Shown here one piece after another: positions 52,405 to 60,959 of a DNA stretch of 64,000 nt. The first letter of the stretch is position 1. Every line of letters starts with the position of its first letter. The notes beneath the pieces were generated by a model that saw nothing but the letters and a program-made list of their open reading frames with translations, had not been told where the DNA came from and ran no database searches. The position numbers were made by a program, and so were the translations under genes. The stretch is from Thiofilum sp. Lineage in GTDB: Bacteria; Pseudomonadota; Gammaproteobacteria; Thiotrichales; Thiotrichaceae. Location: contig NZ_JADJTF010000001.1 in the NCBI RefSeq assembly GCF_016711335.1, forward strand, positions 3,410,001 through 3,474,000, in the 5' to 3' direction.

Positions 52405-53514
52405 TTAAAAATCAATCTCAATATACTGCATAGGGCGAGGAATTTTATATTCATTGAGCCATGCTTTTAAGGAGCGTAATTCCTGCATCGCCTCCACATC
52501 AAGCTGGAGCTGAGCCACTTGCTTTTTAAAGCTCTCCACCTCTCGACTGATCAAATGCGGCAAATCCTTAGGCAGTAGACCAAATAGCATATTGGATTGT
52601 GTCAATTGAGCCGCCTCTTGTTGATAGGCAAATAGCTCTTGCTCGACCTCATCGAGTTGATCCTGCAAAATCTTATTAAAATACTTCAGGCGCTCCTCAT
52701 TCAAACTATTAATATGTGCCTGATCAATCTGTTCCGTCGCAAGCTGTAGCTCTAATAGTTTTAATAAATCCTTATTTTCATAGGCAACCGTGACTTGCTG
52801 CATCAGTTCGGTTTTACGCAGTCGCTCGGTTTCATCGGGTTCACGGTCGGGATGCAGTGCCGTCACTAATTGGCGGTAAATGGTTTGAATAGACTTACTC
52901 AGCGCTTGAGCTTCTTGCTGTTCGCGCTCTTCTTTAGCGAGTTGTTTAGCAGTTTTTTTACGTTTAGCGCGTTTGGCTTCTTCAGCGGCTAGGGCTTCTT
53001 CTCGTTTGTTATGCATACGCTCTTGGATTTCGGCAACCGTTTCAGGGTCGATATTTTCAGGATCAATTTCTAGCCCTAAATCTTCTTTAAGCGCGGCTTT
53101 CACATGAGCGTAGTATTCGGCTTTAGCCTCTTGTTCTTCCTGATCATAATCGCTATTAGCATAAAAATTATAATAAGGCTTTAAATCATCGCGCTCATAA
53201 AGCTCGATCAGTTGCTCACTGACACGGGTAATAATATAACTGATTTTTTCTTTTTGAATTTTGGTCAATTTTTGGGTTTTATAAGCTTCATCTAAGCGTT
53301 GAATGAGCTGCTCTTGCTGCACGCTAAACGCCTCACGCAGCGGTTGCATGGCTGCCTCTAAGTCTTGGCGACAACGCGGTAAGATCTCCTGCCACTGCAT
53401 TAAAAGCTGCTTTTGCTTATCAATGCGCTTCATGGTGGTATTAAACTTTTTCTGGGCTGGAGTTGGTTTATCCGTACTAGCGGTCTTGATTAAAATCGGG
53501 GCTGTTCTAGTCAT
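52405..53514 (-). CDS. Coiled-coil protein with J-domain-like segment
   Basis: The 369-residue, highly charged protein is mostly helical. Residues ~1-110 and ~255-345 look like coiled coils rich in Gln/Glu/Lys. An alanine/lysine-rich stretch around 170-205 (EEAKRAKRKKTAKQLAKEE) precedes a J-domain-like segment: IYRQLVTALHPDREPDETERLRKTELMQQVTVAYENKD. This includes the HPD tripeptide that stimulates DnaK ATPase. It has no glycine/phenylalanine or zinc-finger regions of true DnaJ. It is probably a specialised cochaperone or scaffold. There is no membrane segment. Partner and role are unknown. Confidence 0.75.
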   Translation of the reverse strand: MTRTAPILIKTASTDKPTPAQKKFNTTMKRIDKQKQLLMQWQEILPRCRQDLEAAMQPLREAFSVQQEQLIQRLDEAYKTQKLTKIQKEKISYIITRVSEQLIELYERDDLKPYYNFYANSDYDQEEQEAKAEYYAHVKAALKEDLGLEIDPENIDPETVAEIQERMHNKREEALAAEEAKRAKRKKTAKQLAKEEREQQEAQALSKSIQTIYRQLVTALHPDREPDETERLRKTELMQQVTVAYENKDLLKLLELQLATEQIDQAHINSLNEERLKYFNKILQDQLDEVEQELFAYQQEAAQLTQSNMLFGLLPKDLPHLISREVESFKKQVAQLQLDVEAMQELRSLKAWLNEYKIPRPMQYIEIDF

Positions 53515-53580
53515 GAGTATTATCTGAATAATGATCTGGGCAATAAAATAAGGACTAGATTAACAGAAAAACTGCCCGTG

Positions 53581-54351
53581 TTAACCCCAAAAGGTATAAG
53601 TCCCCGGACGGTAATAATCACGATCATAGCCGCCGTAATTACTTTCATACTCGGTCGCTACCAACTCAGCACTGCGCGACCACGTATCCTTAGTAGTGCG
53701 AATCGCCTCATTATTTAGCTCTAATTGCACATGCGCCAACTCATGAAATAGCACATTGTCCGCGTCCACCACTAAAGACCCTCCGTCTTTGGTCATGATT
53801 TTGACTAGCATATTCGCATCCATCGTAATGGTAGCATCGACGCCCCCCAGACTATTAAAACTCACTGAGGTAGAAGCCGTCGGCGTAATGCCTGATTGCT
53901 GACGTAGTGCCGAGGGTTGGGGATGAGTTTGAATAGTTAGCGAATTTAAACGCGGGTTACTCAATATTTGATTCAGAATCGTACTGCCATAGGGATTAGT
54001 TTGAATTTTTTGTAGGGCGGGCGCTAATTCATTCGCTACTCTTAATTTACTAGCTCCTACTGGACTCGCTCCCCTGCTAGGCAAAGCGGTATAACCAAAC
54101 ACCGGAAATACACTAGGCTGTAAGCCATTGGTACGCACGGGCAGGAGTACGGGGCGAGTAGGCGCTGCATAATTAGGTTGTTGAATCGCTGAACTATACT
54201 GAGCGGCTAATAGCTCAGCGCTTGCTTGGGGATTGAAAGGTGGCGCTATAAAAGGCGTTGGATTATTAACTCGTGACCCTGTACTCAAATACAAGGGCAT
54301 ACCCAAACGACCCGATAACAGAGGAATGGCGCTACTGGTAAGATAACTCAT
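53581..54351 (-). CDS. M91/NleD-like zinc metallopeptidase, paralogue 2
   Basis: The 256-residue paralogue of the 49309-50100 product has the shared N-terminal element AELLAAQYSSAIQQP and SLTIQTHPQPSALRQQSG. It also has DADNVLFHELAHVQLEL (HExxH near residue 204) and the end block ATEYESNYGGYDRDYYRPGTYTFWG. The extreme N-terminus differs from paralogue 1. The proline-rich N-terminal half may be a delivery or linker region. The metal-binding His and Glu are intact, so an active protease is expected. No secretion signal is recognised. Confidence 0.8.
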   Translation of the reverse strand: MSYLTSSAIPLLSGRLGMPLYLSTGSRVNNPTPFIAPPFNPQASAELLAAQYSSAIQQPNYAAPTRPVLLPVRTNGLQPSVFPVFGYTALPSRGASPVGASKLRVANELAPALQKIQTNPYGSTILNQILSNPRLNSLTIQTHPQPSALRQQSGITPTASTSVSFNSLGGVDATITMDANMLVKIMTKDGGSLVVDADNVLFHELAHVQLELNNEAIRTTKDTWSRSAELVATEYESNYGGYDRDYYRPGTYTFWG

Positions 54352-54472
54352 AACTAAACCCTATTTAGTGTCTATTAGCCCAAAAAAACTTAACAAAACA
54401 CCTTCAAAGATAGTTCCTTTCCTACCTTACATCGGTAAGTTTCGATAAAAGGTGTGAGATTCACGACGAGGT

Positions 54473-55354
54473 TTAGCGAGGAAACTGCTCTAGTGCATAA
54501 TCAATAAACGCTCTTACCTTAGGGGTGAGATAACGATTACTGGCATAGAGTGCATGCACGGGCATAGGTTCGGCAGTCCATTCGGGTAATAGCGCAAGCA
54601 ACTGCCCTTGTTCGACATAGGGCTTAGCCATTAATAAAGGCAAAAGCGCAATCCCCAAGCCATTTAAAGTCGCCTCACGCAAAGCAAAATAATTATTCAC
54701 CGCTAATCGTGCAGGATTGTTCACTACTAGCCGCTCATTACCTTTGACTAGCTCCCATTGCTCATGAATACGCCCCCCACTAAACACTAGGCGCGGATAC
54801 TGCTCCAGCGTTGCTAACGTTATGGGTATAGGTTGCTGGGCTAAATAATCGCGACTAACAAATAAACCATAGTGAATCCATCCCAAACGCCGTGCTACTA
54901 AACTAGAATCGGGTAAGGGTCCAATACGAATGGCAATATCAAAACCTTCATGCACTAAATCCACCACACGTCCTGTCCAATCGGCTTCAATACTGACCGC
55001 CGGATAACGCTTTAAATAGCCCTGCATCCACGCACTGACTGCTAATAGACCAAACTCTATGCCGCAGGTTAAACGTAATACTCCACGCGGCTCACTGGTC
55101 AATTGTTGGGTAAGCTGTTTAGTCTCTTCTACTGCACCCAAAATACCGATAGCTCTTTCATACACCTCGCGCCCAATTTCAGTGAGGGACAACGAGCGCG
55201 TGGTTCGCTCTAATAAACGCACGGCAAGCTTGGTTTCTAGTTGGGTAATGACACGCGAGACATATGCTTTTTGTAAGCCTAATGCTTCAGCCGCTTGAGT
55301 AAAGCTACCTAGTTGCACCACTTTGACAAAAAGAGCGAGTTCGTTGAGTTCCAT
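54473..55354 (-). CDS. LysR-family transcriptional regulator
   Basis: The ~293-residue protein (ATG at 55354; a TTG 21 bp upstream is possible) has an N-terminal helix-turn-helix (VVQLGSFTQAAEALGLQKAYVSRVITQLETKL) and the typical LERTTRSLSLTEIG. A periplasmic-binding-protein-like effector domain follows, with FDIAIRIGPLPDSSLVARRLG and LNGLGIALLPLLMAKPYVEQG. It is divergent from the DJ-1/PfpI gene with a ~100-bp gap, the usual arrangement for a LysR regulator and its target. The effector is unknown. Confidence 0.92.
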   Translation of the reverse strand: MELNELALFVKVVQLGSFTQAAEALGLQKAYVSRVITQLETKLAVRLLERTTRSLSLTEIGREVYERAIGILGAVEETKQLTQQLTSEPRGVLRLTCGIEFGLLAVSAWMQGYLKRYPAVSIEADWTGRVVDLVHEGFDIAIRIGPLPDSSLVARRLGWIHYGLFVSRDYLAQQPIPITLATLEQYPRLVFSGGRIHEQWELVKGNERLVVNNPARLAVNNYFALREATLNGLGIALLPLLMAKPYVEQGQLLALLPEWTAEPMPVHALYASNRYLTPKVRAFIDYALEQFPR

Positions 55355-55455
55355 TGTTGCTACTTCAGTAAACAATTAGTCTTAAAACTGATTATTTATC
55401 GAATAAAGAGCAACTGCAATACTGCACTTATTGATAACTAACACAGGATACCGTT

Positions 55456-56259
55456 ATGCAACGCCGTACTTTTCTAACCACGCTGGCTGCTTTAACGCTA
55501 GCAAGTCAAACCCTATTCAGTACTGCTGTTAGTGCTGAGAGTGCACCTGCTCCCAAGGGTAAAGTGTTATTAGTGGCGTCTAGCCCTGCTAAAGCCTCGA
55601 ATGGTTGGCCCGTAGGCGTATGGGCGGCAGAGATTACTCATCCTTATGATGAGTTGACCCATGCAGGTTATCAGGTAGATATAGTGAGCACTAAGGGCGG
55701 CGATTTAGAGTTAGATGCCTACTCCGATCCACGCCATGAAAGCGGTTATTCAGCGGCTGATATTGTAAGCTTGGGCTTTTTGACTTCACCTAAACATGCT
55801 GCTTTATTAAAAAATACGCCTGCACTGGCTAGTGTTAAAGCTGATCAATACGATGCACTCATCGTAGCGGGTGGGCAAGCGCCTATGTACACCTTCCGTG
55901 ATGATAAAACCTTACAGGATTTAATTCGTACTTTTTATGAGTCTAGCAAACCAACGGCTGCTTTATGTCATGGTGTAGCCTCGCTAGTCGATATTAAATT
56001 ATCGAGCGGTGAGTACTTGCTTAAAGGCAAAAAAGTAACGGGTTTTTCACTCGCTGAAGATCAATTCGCTGAGCAAGCTGTCGGTGCTAAATTATTTGAT
56101 TGGTATGTCGAGCCTGCGATGAAAGAACGGGGCGCGAATTATGTACAAGGCGGCATGTGGGCCGATTTTGCCGTTAATGATGGTCATTTAATTACCGGAC
56201 AGCAACAGCACAGTGGACGCAGTGTAGCGCGTTTAGTGATGCAACAATTAGCTAAGTAG
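55456..56259 (+). CDS. Exported DJ-1/PfpI-family (type 1 glutamine amidotransferase-like) protein
   Basis: The 267-residue protein starts MQRRTFLTTLAALTLASQTLFSTAVSAES, a signal peptide with RR and possibly Tat-type. The mature protein has the DJ-1/PfpI fold: GKVLLVASSPAKASNGWPVGVWAAEITHPY, the acid residue region VSTKGGDLELD, DALIVAGGQAPMYTF and the Cys nucleophile elbow TAALCHGVASLVD. Relatives include glyoxalase III (Hsp31) and peptidase-like proteins. Periplasmic location is atypical. It is followed after 10 bp by an NADP-binding gene and is probably controlled by the divergent LysR protein. Confidence 0.87.
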   Translation: MQRRTFLTTLAALTLASQTLFSTAVSAESAPAPKGKVLLVASSPAKASNGWPVGVWAAEITHPYDELTHAGYQVDIVSTKGGDLELDAYSDPRHESGYSAADIVSLGFLTSPKHAALLKNTPALASVKADQYDALIVAGGQAPMYTFRDDKTLQDLIRTFYESSKPTAALCHGVASLVDIKLSSGEYLLKGKKVTGFSLAEDQFAEQAVGAKLFDWYVEPAMKERGANYVQGGMWADFAVNDGHLITGQQQHSGRSVARLVMQQLAK

Positions 56260-56269
56260 GAGTCTACTC

Positions 56270-56905
56270 ATGAAAATGGCCTTTATTGGTTATGGTAATG
56301 TGGGAGCACCACTCGCGGATCACTTACAACGCTTAGGGCATCAAGTCACCTTAGCCGCTAAGGATGCTCACTCCGAATCGGTACAAAAAGCACGCGCTTT
56401 AAATCCAGCTCTACAAGTCGCTGAACCTGTGTCAGCCATCAGTGACGCACAAGTCGTCTTTCTCGCTACCCCTTTTAATGTAGCGGGTGAAACCTTACAA
56501 ACGCTACAAACTGTACTCAAGGGTAAGATCGTAGTGGATTGTACTAATCCGGTCGGTGCAGGTTTAACACATGGCTTAAATAGCACCCAGTCCGGTTCGG
56601 AATATTTACAAGCATTGATTCCAGACACTGCACTGGTTAAAGCATTTACTATTTATGGCTTTGAAAACTTTCAAGATAATCGTTTTCCTGATAGTGCTTT
56701 AAAACCCGCTATGCTGTACTGCGGCAATGATAAAGTGGCTAAAGAAACTATAGGGCAACTGATTGAGCAATTAGGTTGGCAAGCCCTAGATGTAGGTGGC
56801 TTAAATCAAGCACTGCATTTGGAGCATATGACCTTAATGTGGATTAAGTTAGTTAGGCTTCAAGGGCGCTCACCTCATCTAGTATGGGCAGCGTTAGAGC
56901 GCTAA
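56270..56905 (+). CDS. NADPH-dependent reductase (F420-reductase-like fold)
   Basis: The 211-residue protein has a Rossmann dinucleotide motif at the very N-terminus (MAFIGYGNVGAPLADHLQRLGHQV). VVFLATPFNVAG and KIVVDCTNPVGAG follow, and EHMTLMWIKLVRLQGRS is near the end. It matches the NADPH:F420-reductase-like / NAD-binding family (PF03807), common in bacteria lacking F420, where it acts as an oxidoreductase on unknown substrates. It is in an operon with the DJ-1/PfpI gene. Confidence 0.87.
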   Translation: MKMAFIGYGNVGAPLADHLQRLGHQVTLAAKDAHSESVQKARALNPALQVAEPVSAISDAQVVFLATPFNVAGETLQTLQTVLKGKIVVDCTNPVGAGLTHGLNSTQSGSEYLQALIPDTALVKAFTIYGFENFQDNRFPDSALKPAMLYCGNDKVAKETIGQLIEQLGWQALDVGGLNQALHLEHMTLMWIKLVRLQGRSPHLVWAALER

Positions 56906-56938
56906 CTCAGTGCTAATCGGTGGCAAACCATTGACAGG

Positions 56939-56976
56939 TTTAAGAGCCTAACCATAATGCAGCTTAGGCTCTTAAA
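56939..56976. terminator. 13-bp inverted-repeat terminator after the reductase gene
   Basis: TTTAAGAGCCTAA (56939-56951) pairs perfectly with TTAGGCTCTTAAA (56964-56976) around a 12-nt loop, 33 bp after the reductase stop and before the glutamine-synthetase-like gene. A- and T-ends on both sides make it usable in either direction. Confidence 0.75.
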
Positions 56977-56991
56977 ACTTTAGGATCACAC

Positions 56992-58359
56992 ATGACGCCA
57001 CCGACTAACCCCGCTGCTGAAGTCAATCAATTTCTCACTACTCACCCGCAACTTAGCCAAATCGCCCTGATTTTGACCGATATTAACGGTATTGCTCGCG
57101 GTAAATTTTTGCGCCCGCGCGAGCTGTATGCGCTGTATAAAATGGGTCGTCCCTTGCCTAGCTCGATTTTGTCTTTAAATGTATTGGGTGAAGATGTGGA
57201 CAGCACAGGCCTAGTCTGGGAGGTAGCCGATCAAGATTGTATTGCACGTCCTATTCCTAACACGCTGAAAATGTGTCCTTGGCTACCGAATACAGCACAG
57301 GTATTAGTCAGTATGGATAAAGAAGCGGGTATGCCTGCCGCCGCCGCAGATCCACGCTTGTGTTTGGTCGAAGTGGTGGAGCGTTTAAAGGCTGATGGTT
57401 CTAATCCCGTCCTAGCGTGTGAATTAGAGTTTTATTTACTCGATAAAGCAGCATGGCAACAAGGTAAAGTTGTAACTGCTACTACCCCTAATGGCTTTAA
57501 TTTAGAGCAAACTCAAGTCTATGGGGTGGGTGATTTAGAGGATATGCGCGGCTTTTTCGCTGATGTTTATAAATACAGTGCGATTCAAGGGCTACCTGCT
57601 GAAACGGCTATTTCAGAATATGCGCCTGCACAATTTGAAATTACCCTCGTACATCGCACCGATGCCGTGCAAGCGGTGGATGAAGCCATTCAATTTAAGC
57701 GCCTCATTAAAGGTGTCGCTGAGCAGCACGGTATGATTGCGTGCTTCATGGCAAAACCCTTTACTGAACGCTCTGGTAGTGGGATGCATATTCACGTCAG
57801 TTTTACGAATAGTGAGGGCATAAATTTATTCAGTGCAGGTGAAACAGAAACAAATCAAATACTCCTCCACAGCATTGGCGGCATGGCAGCCACCATTAAG
57901 GATGCGATGGCAATCTTCGCCCCGCATGCGAATTCGTACCGACGCTTTAAAGCCAATAGCTACGCCCCGACTGCCGCCACTTGGGGCATTAATAATCGCA
58001 CTGTGACCTTTAGAGTCCCAAGTAATAATGCTGCAAATCGCCATGTCGAACATCGTGCTAGTGGTGCGGATGCCAATCCCTATTTAGCGGCTGCGGCGGT
58101 ATTGGCGGGTATGCATTATGGGATTAAACATAAAATCGATGCGGATAAACCCGCCACAGGTAATGCCTATAGTGATACACGAGTATTGCCGTTAAATTGG
58201 TACGATACTCTCGATGCTTTTGAACACTCGACGTTTATCCGTGAGTACTTGGGTGCTGATTTTCAAAGGATTTATAGCGCATTGAAATGGGAAGAATGTG
58301 AGCGCTTTAATGCGGAAGTGAGCAGTTTAGATCATCAATGGCATTTGCGTTTGGCTTGA
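56992..58359 (+). CDS. Glutamine synthetase family protein (PuuA-like)
   Basis: The 455-residue protein has the glutamine synthetase fold: ILTDINGIARGKFL N-terminal beta-grasp, CELEFYLLDKAAW (metal Glu), GSGMHIHVSF, RRFKANSYAPTAATWGINNRT and VEHRASGADANPYLAAAAVLAG. The short length and SYAPTAATWG-type active site are those of gamma-glutamylpolyamine synthetases (PuuA) rather than ammonia-assimilating GlnA, and the GlnA adenylylation-loop pattern is not obvious. It probably couples glutamate to an amine (putrescine or similar) using ATP. Proximity to the amine oxidase and agmatine deiminases is suggestive only. Confidence 0.88.
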   Translation: MTPPTNPAAEVNQFLTTHPQLSQIALILTDINGIARGKFLRPRELYALYKMGRPLPSSILSLNVLGEDVDSTGLVWEVADQDCIARPIPNTLKMCPWLPNTAQVLVSMDKEAGMPAAAADPRLCLVEVVERLKADGSNPVLACELEFYLLDKAAWQQGKVVTATTPNGFNLEQTQVYGVGDLEDMRGFFADVYKYSAIQGLPAETAISEYAPAQFEITLVHRTDAVQAVDEAIQFKRLIKGVAEQHGMIACFMAKPFTERSGSGMHIHVSFTNSEGINLFSAGETETNQILLHSIGGMAATIKDAMAIFAPHANSYRRFKANSYAPTAATWGINNRTVTFRVPSNNAANRHVEHRASGADANPYLAAAAVLAGMHYGIKHKIDADKPATGNAYSDTRVLPLNWYDTLDAFEHSTFIREYLGADFQRIYSALKWEECERFNAEVSSLDHQWHLRLA

Positions 58360-58387
58360 TTAGCACTCATACACTAACTAGCCTAAC

Positions 58388-58418
58388 TAAGAGTACTCAG
58401 TGAATCTAAGTACTCTTA
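58388..58418. terminator. Bidirectional terminator between convergent genes
   Basis: TAAGAGTACT (58388-58397) pairs with AGTACTCTTA (58409-58418), a perfect 10-bp stem with an 11-nt loop between the PuuA-like and phbB genes. Confidence 0.75.
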
Positions 58419-58431
58419 AGAAGTACGGGTA

Positions 58432-59169
58432 TTAACCCATATGTAAACCGCCATTCACGGAGAAGTCAGCGCCGGTAGCAAAACCAGACTCATCGGAGGC
58501 TACCCAAGAACACATAGAAGCAATTTCTTCGGCTGTCCCTAAACGTTTGACCGGAATAGTAGCAACAATCTTATCCAATACTTCTGGTTTAATCGCCCTT
58601 ACCATATCAGTACCGATATAGCCCGGACTCACCGTATTAACCGTCACACCTTTATTCGCCAACTCCTGCGCTAAAGCCATGGTAAAACCGTGCATACCTG
58701 CTTTAGCCGCAGAATAGTTGGTTTGACCGGCTTGCCCTTTAGCACCATTGACGCTGGAAATATTGATAATGCGTCCCCAGCCTTTGTCTACCATATCAGC
58801 AACGACTTGCTTGGTGACATTAAACAGGCTGGTGAGGTTAGTACTAATAACAGCATCCCATTCTGCGCGGGTCATTTTCAGGAACATACGATCTTTGGTA
58901 ATACCGGCATTATTGATCAGAATATCAATCACGCCATGCTCGGCTTTGGCTTTTTCAAAGGCGGAAACCGTTGAATCCCACTCGCTAACATCACCTACGG
59001 CTGCATAAAAGGTATAGCCTTCTGCGGCTTGTTCATCAATCCATTTTTGATGATCACGGGTAGGACCACACCCAGCGATAACTTTGTACCCATCTTTGTG
59101 CATGCGTTGACAAATAGCAGTCCCAATGCCGCCCATGCCTCCGGTAACAAATACAACTTTCTGACTCAT
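58432..59169 (-). CDS. phbB: Acetoacetyl-CoA reductase (PhbB)
   Basis: The 245-residue short-chain dehydrogenase starts at an ATG at 59169 preceded by AAAGGAGGAG. It has the NADPH motif VFVTGGMGGIGTAI, NNAGITKDRMF, catalytic Ser/Tyr/Lys in INISSVNGAKGQAGQTNYSAAKAG, and GFATGADFSVNGGLHMG. These are the features of PhaB/PhbB, which reduces acetoacetyl-CoA to (R)-3-hydroxybutyryl-CoA for polyhydroxybutyrate. phaA and phaC are not in the window. The longer reading frame upstream to 59214 is disfavoured by the excellent Shine-Dalgarno at the ATG. Confidence 0.93.
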   Translation of the reverse strand: MSQKVVFVTGGMGGIGTAICQRMHKDGYKVIAGCGPTRDHQKWIDEQAAEGYTFYAAVGDVSEWDSTVSAFEKAKAEHGVIDILINNAGITKDRMFLKMTRAEWDAVISTNLTSLFNVTKQVVADMVDKGWGRIINISSVNGAKGQAGQTNYSAAKAGMHGFTMALAQELANKGVTVNTVSPGYIGTDMVRAIKPEVLDKIVATIPVKRLGTAEEIASMCSWVASDESGFATGADFSVNGGLHMG

Positions 59170-59387
59170 AACTCCTCCTTTGGTACACCTTAGAAAATAA
59201 TTAGTAAAAAACACTAAAGTGTGATGCGGTTTGTAGCTTAGCGCGTGGTGAGCTTAGGCAGCTCCAACGCTTTTGTTTTAATGGCTAGAGAAAATATACC
59301 TATTTGGGGTAATAGCCAAGTAGTTTTGTGAGTCTACCCTTACTTTTCAGCTCGCACCATCATTAAGCTATCAAGCACCAAAACTAA

Positions 59388-59404
59388 CGCCATATTTTAG
59401 TGCA
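59388..59404. promoter_or_regulatory. Candidate NtrC-binding site, distal
   Basis: On the minus strand the 17 bases read TGCACTAAAATATGGCG, close to the NtrC consensus TGCAC-N7-GTGCA type in the left half. It lies about 100 bp upstream of the sigma-54 promoter, a usual enhancer distance. The right half-site is degenerate. Confidence 0.5.
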
Positions 59405-59457
59405 TTGCAGCATAGCACTTGGCAAACGTGCACCATTAATCCATTAACCCTAAAAAC

Positions 59458-59474
59458 CCACCGTATTTAGTGCA
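59458..59474. promoter_or_regulatory. Candidate NtrC-binding site, proximal
   Basis: The minus strand reads TGCACTAAATACGGTGG, similar to TGCACTATATTGGTGCA of glnA-type NtrC sites. It is very close to the -24 element and may act as a low-affinity governor-type site. This is inference from sequence similarity. Confidence 0.5.
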
Positions 59475-59484
59475 TGAAAATCAC

Positions 59485-59501
59485 TTGGCACAGCCTTTGC
59501 T
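59485..59501 (+). promoter_or_regulatory. Sigma-54 (-24/-12) promoter of the urea transporter operon
   Basis: The bases TTGGCACAGCCTTTGCT match the RpoN consensus TGGCAC-N5-TTGC exactly. GG is at 59487-59488 and GC at 59499-59500, with the required 10 bases between. Transcription should begin near 59512, about 58 bp before urtA. This implies nitrogen-limitation control. Confidence 0.9.
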
Positions 59502-59569
59502 AGATCCATTCATAGGTTCAAACATGGGGAACCTCCAACATCCCGACCTTAATAATGGAGCTTTTAGAT

Positions 59570-60877
59570 ATGCTTTTGACAACAAAGCTAAAACAGACGC
59601 TGTTAGCATTAGGTACTGCTGCCGCTATTGGCTTTACTACTCTAGCCCAAGCCGCCGATGACACCATTAAAGTTGGGGTCTTGCACTCACTCTCTGGCAC
59701 AATGGCGATCAGCGAAACTACCCTCAAAGACACCATGCTCATGTTAATTGATGAGCAAAATAAAAAAGGTGGGGTATTAGGTAAAAAATTAGAAGCGGTT
59801 GTGGTTGACCCTGCTTCTAACTGGCCATTATTCGCGGAAAAAGCGCGTGATTTAATTGAAAAGGATAAAGTCGCAGCGACGTTTGGCTGCTGGACTTCGG
59901 TATCACGTAAATCGGTATTACCCGTTTTTGAAGAGAAAAACAGCCTATTATTCTATCCTGTACAATATGAAGGCGAAGAATCATCTAAAAACGTGTTCTA
60001 CACGGGCGCTGCACCAAATCAACAAGCGATTCCCGCCGTTGACTATTTAATGAATGAATTAGCAGTCAAGCGCTGGGTTTTAGCGGGCACGGATTATGTT
60101 TATCCACGCACGACCAATAAAATCTTAGAAGCCTATCTCAAATCCAAAGGGGTAGACGAAAAAGATATTATGATCAATTACACCCCGTTTGGTCATTCTG
60201 ATTGGCAATCGATTGTGGCGGATATTAAAAAATTTGGCTCTGACGGCAAGAAAACCGCTGTTGTGTCTACCATCAATGGTGATGCTAATGTGCCTTTCTA
60301 TAAAGAGCTAGGTAATCAAGGTATTTCTGCTGAAGATATTCCCGTTGTAGCATTCTCAGTCGGTGAAGAAGAACTCTCTGGTATTGATACCAAGCCTTTA
60401 GTGGGTCATTTAGCGGCTTGGAACTATTTCATGAGCGTTGATAATGAAGCCAATAAAGAGTTCATCAAAAAATGGCAAGAGTTCACTAAAAACCCTAAGC
60501 GCGTTACTAATGACCCGATGGAAGCGCATGTGATTGGCTTTAATATGTGGATTAAAGCACTGGAAAAAGCTGGCACGACCGACACGGATAAAGTCGCTGA
60601 AGCGATGATTGGTTTAGAAGTACCTAACCTCACCGGGGGTATTGCTAAAATGTTGCCAAATCATCATTTAACCAAGCCCGTATTAATTGGTGAAATCCAA
60701 GAAAACGGTCAATTTGAAGTAGTTTCCAAAACCTCAGAAGTCCCCGGCGATGCATGGTCAGATTTCTTACCTGACTCTAAAAACATCGTAGCGGACTGGA
60801 CTGGTAAAGAAACGGGTGGCACACCTTGCGGTAATTATAATACCGAAACCAAAAAGTGCTCCGGTCAAAACTTCTAA
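59570..60877 (+). CDS. urtA: Urea ABC transporter substrate-binding protein
   Basis: The 435-residue protein starts at an ATG at 59570 with GGAG 9 nt upstream; an ATG 15 bp earlier is less well placed. A signal peptide (LKQTLLALGTAAAIGFTTLAQA) is followed by the UrtA/branched-chain-type binding fold: IKVGVLHSLSGTMAISETTLKDT, VAATFGCWTSVSRKSVLP, NLLFYPVQYEGEESS-type region and the C-terminal LPDSKNIVADW. UrtA binds urea in the periplasm. It is the first gene of urtABCD behind a sigma-54 promoter. Confidence 0.95.
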   Translation: MLLTTKLKQTLLALGTAAAIGFTTLAQAADDTIKVGVLHSLSGTMAISETTLKDTMLMLIDEQNKKGGVLGKKLEAVVVDPASNWPLFAEKARDLIEKDKVAATFGCWTSVSRKSVLPVFEEKNSLLFYPVQYEGEESSKNVFYTGAAPNQQAIPAVDYLMNELAVKRWVLAGTDYVYPRTTNKILEAYLKSKGVDEKDIMINYTPFGHSDWQSIVADIKKFGSDGKKTAVVSTINGDANVPFYKELGNQGISAEDIPVVAFSVGEEELSGIDTKPLVGHLAAWNYFMSVDNEANKEFIKKWQEFTKNPKRVTNDPMEAHVIGFNMWIKALEKAGTTDTDKVAEAMIGLEVPNLTGGIAKMLPNHHLTKPVLIGEIQENGQFEVVSKTSEVPGDAWSDFLPDSKNIVADWTGKETGGTPCGNYNTETKKCSGQNF

Positions 60878-60909
60878 CCTATAGTTCTTATCGCAAGCAC
60901 CCTTTTTCT

Positions 60910-60937
60910 AGGGCATTTCATGAGTTTGAAATGCCCT
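60910..60937 (+). terminator. Hairpin between urtA and urtB (partial terminator)
   Basis: AGGGCATTTCA (60910-60920) pairs perfectly with TGAAATGCCCT (60927-60937), 11 bp with a 6-nt loop, followed by CTCTTT. It would lower expression of the membrane genes relative to urtA. Confidence 0.75.
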
Positions 60938-60959
60938 CTCTTTAGACTGAGCCTGCACT

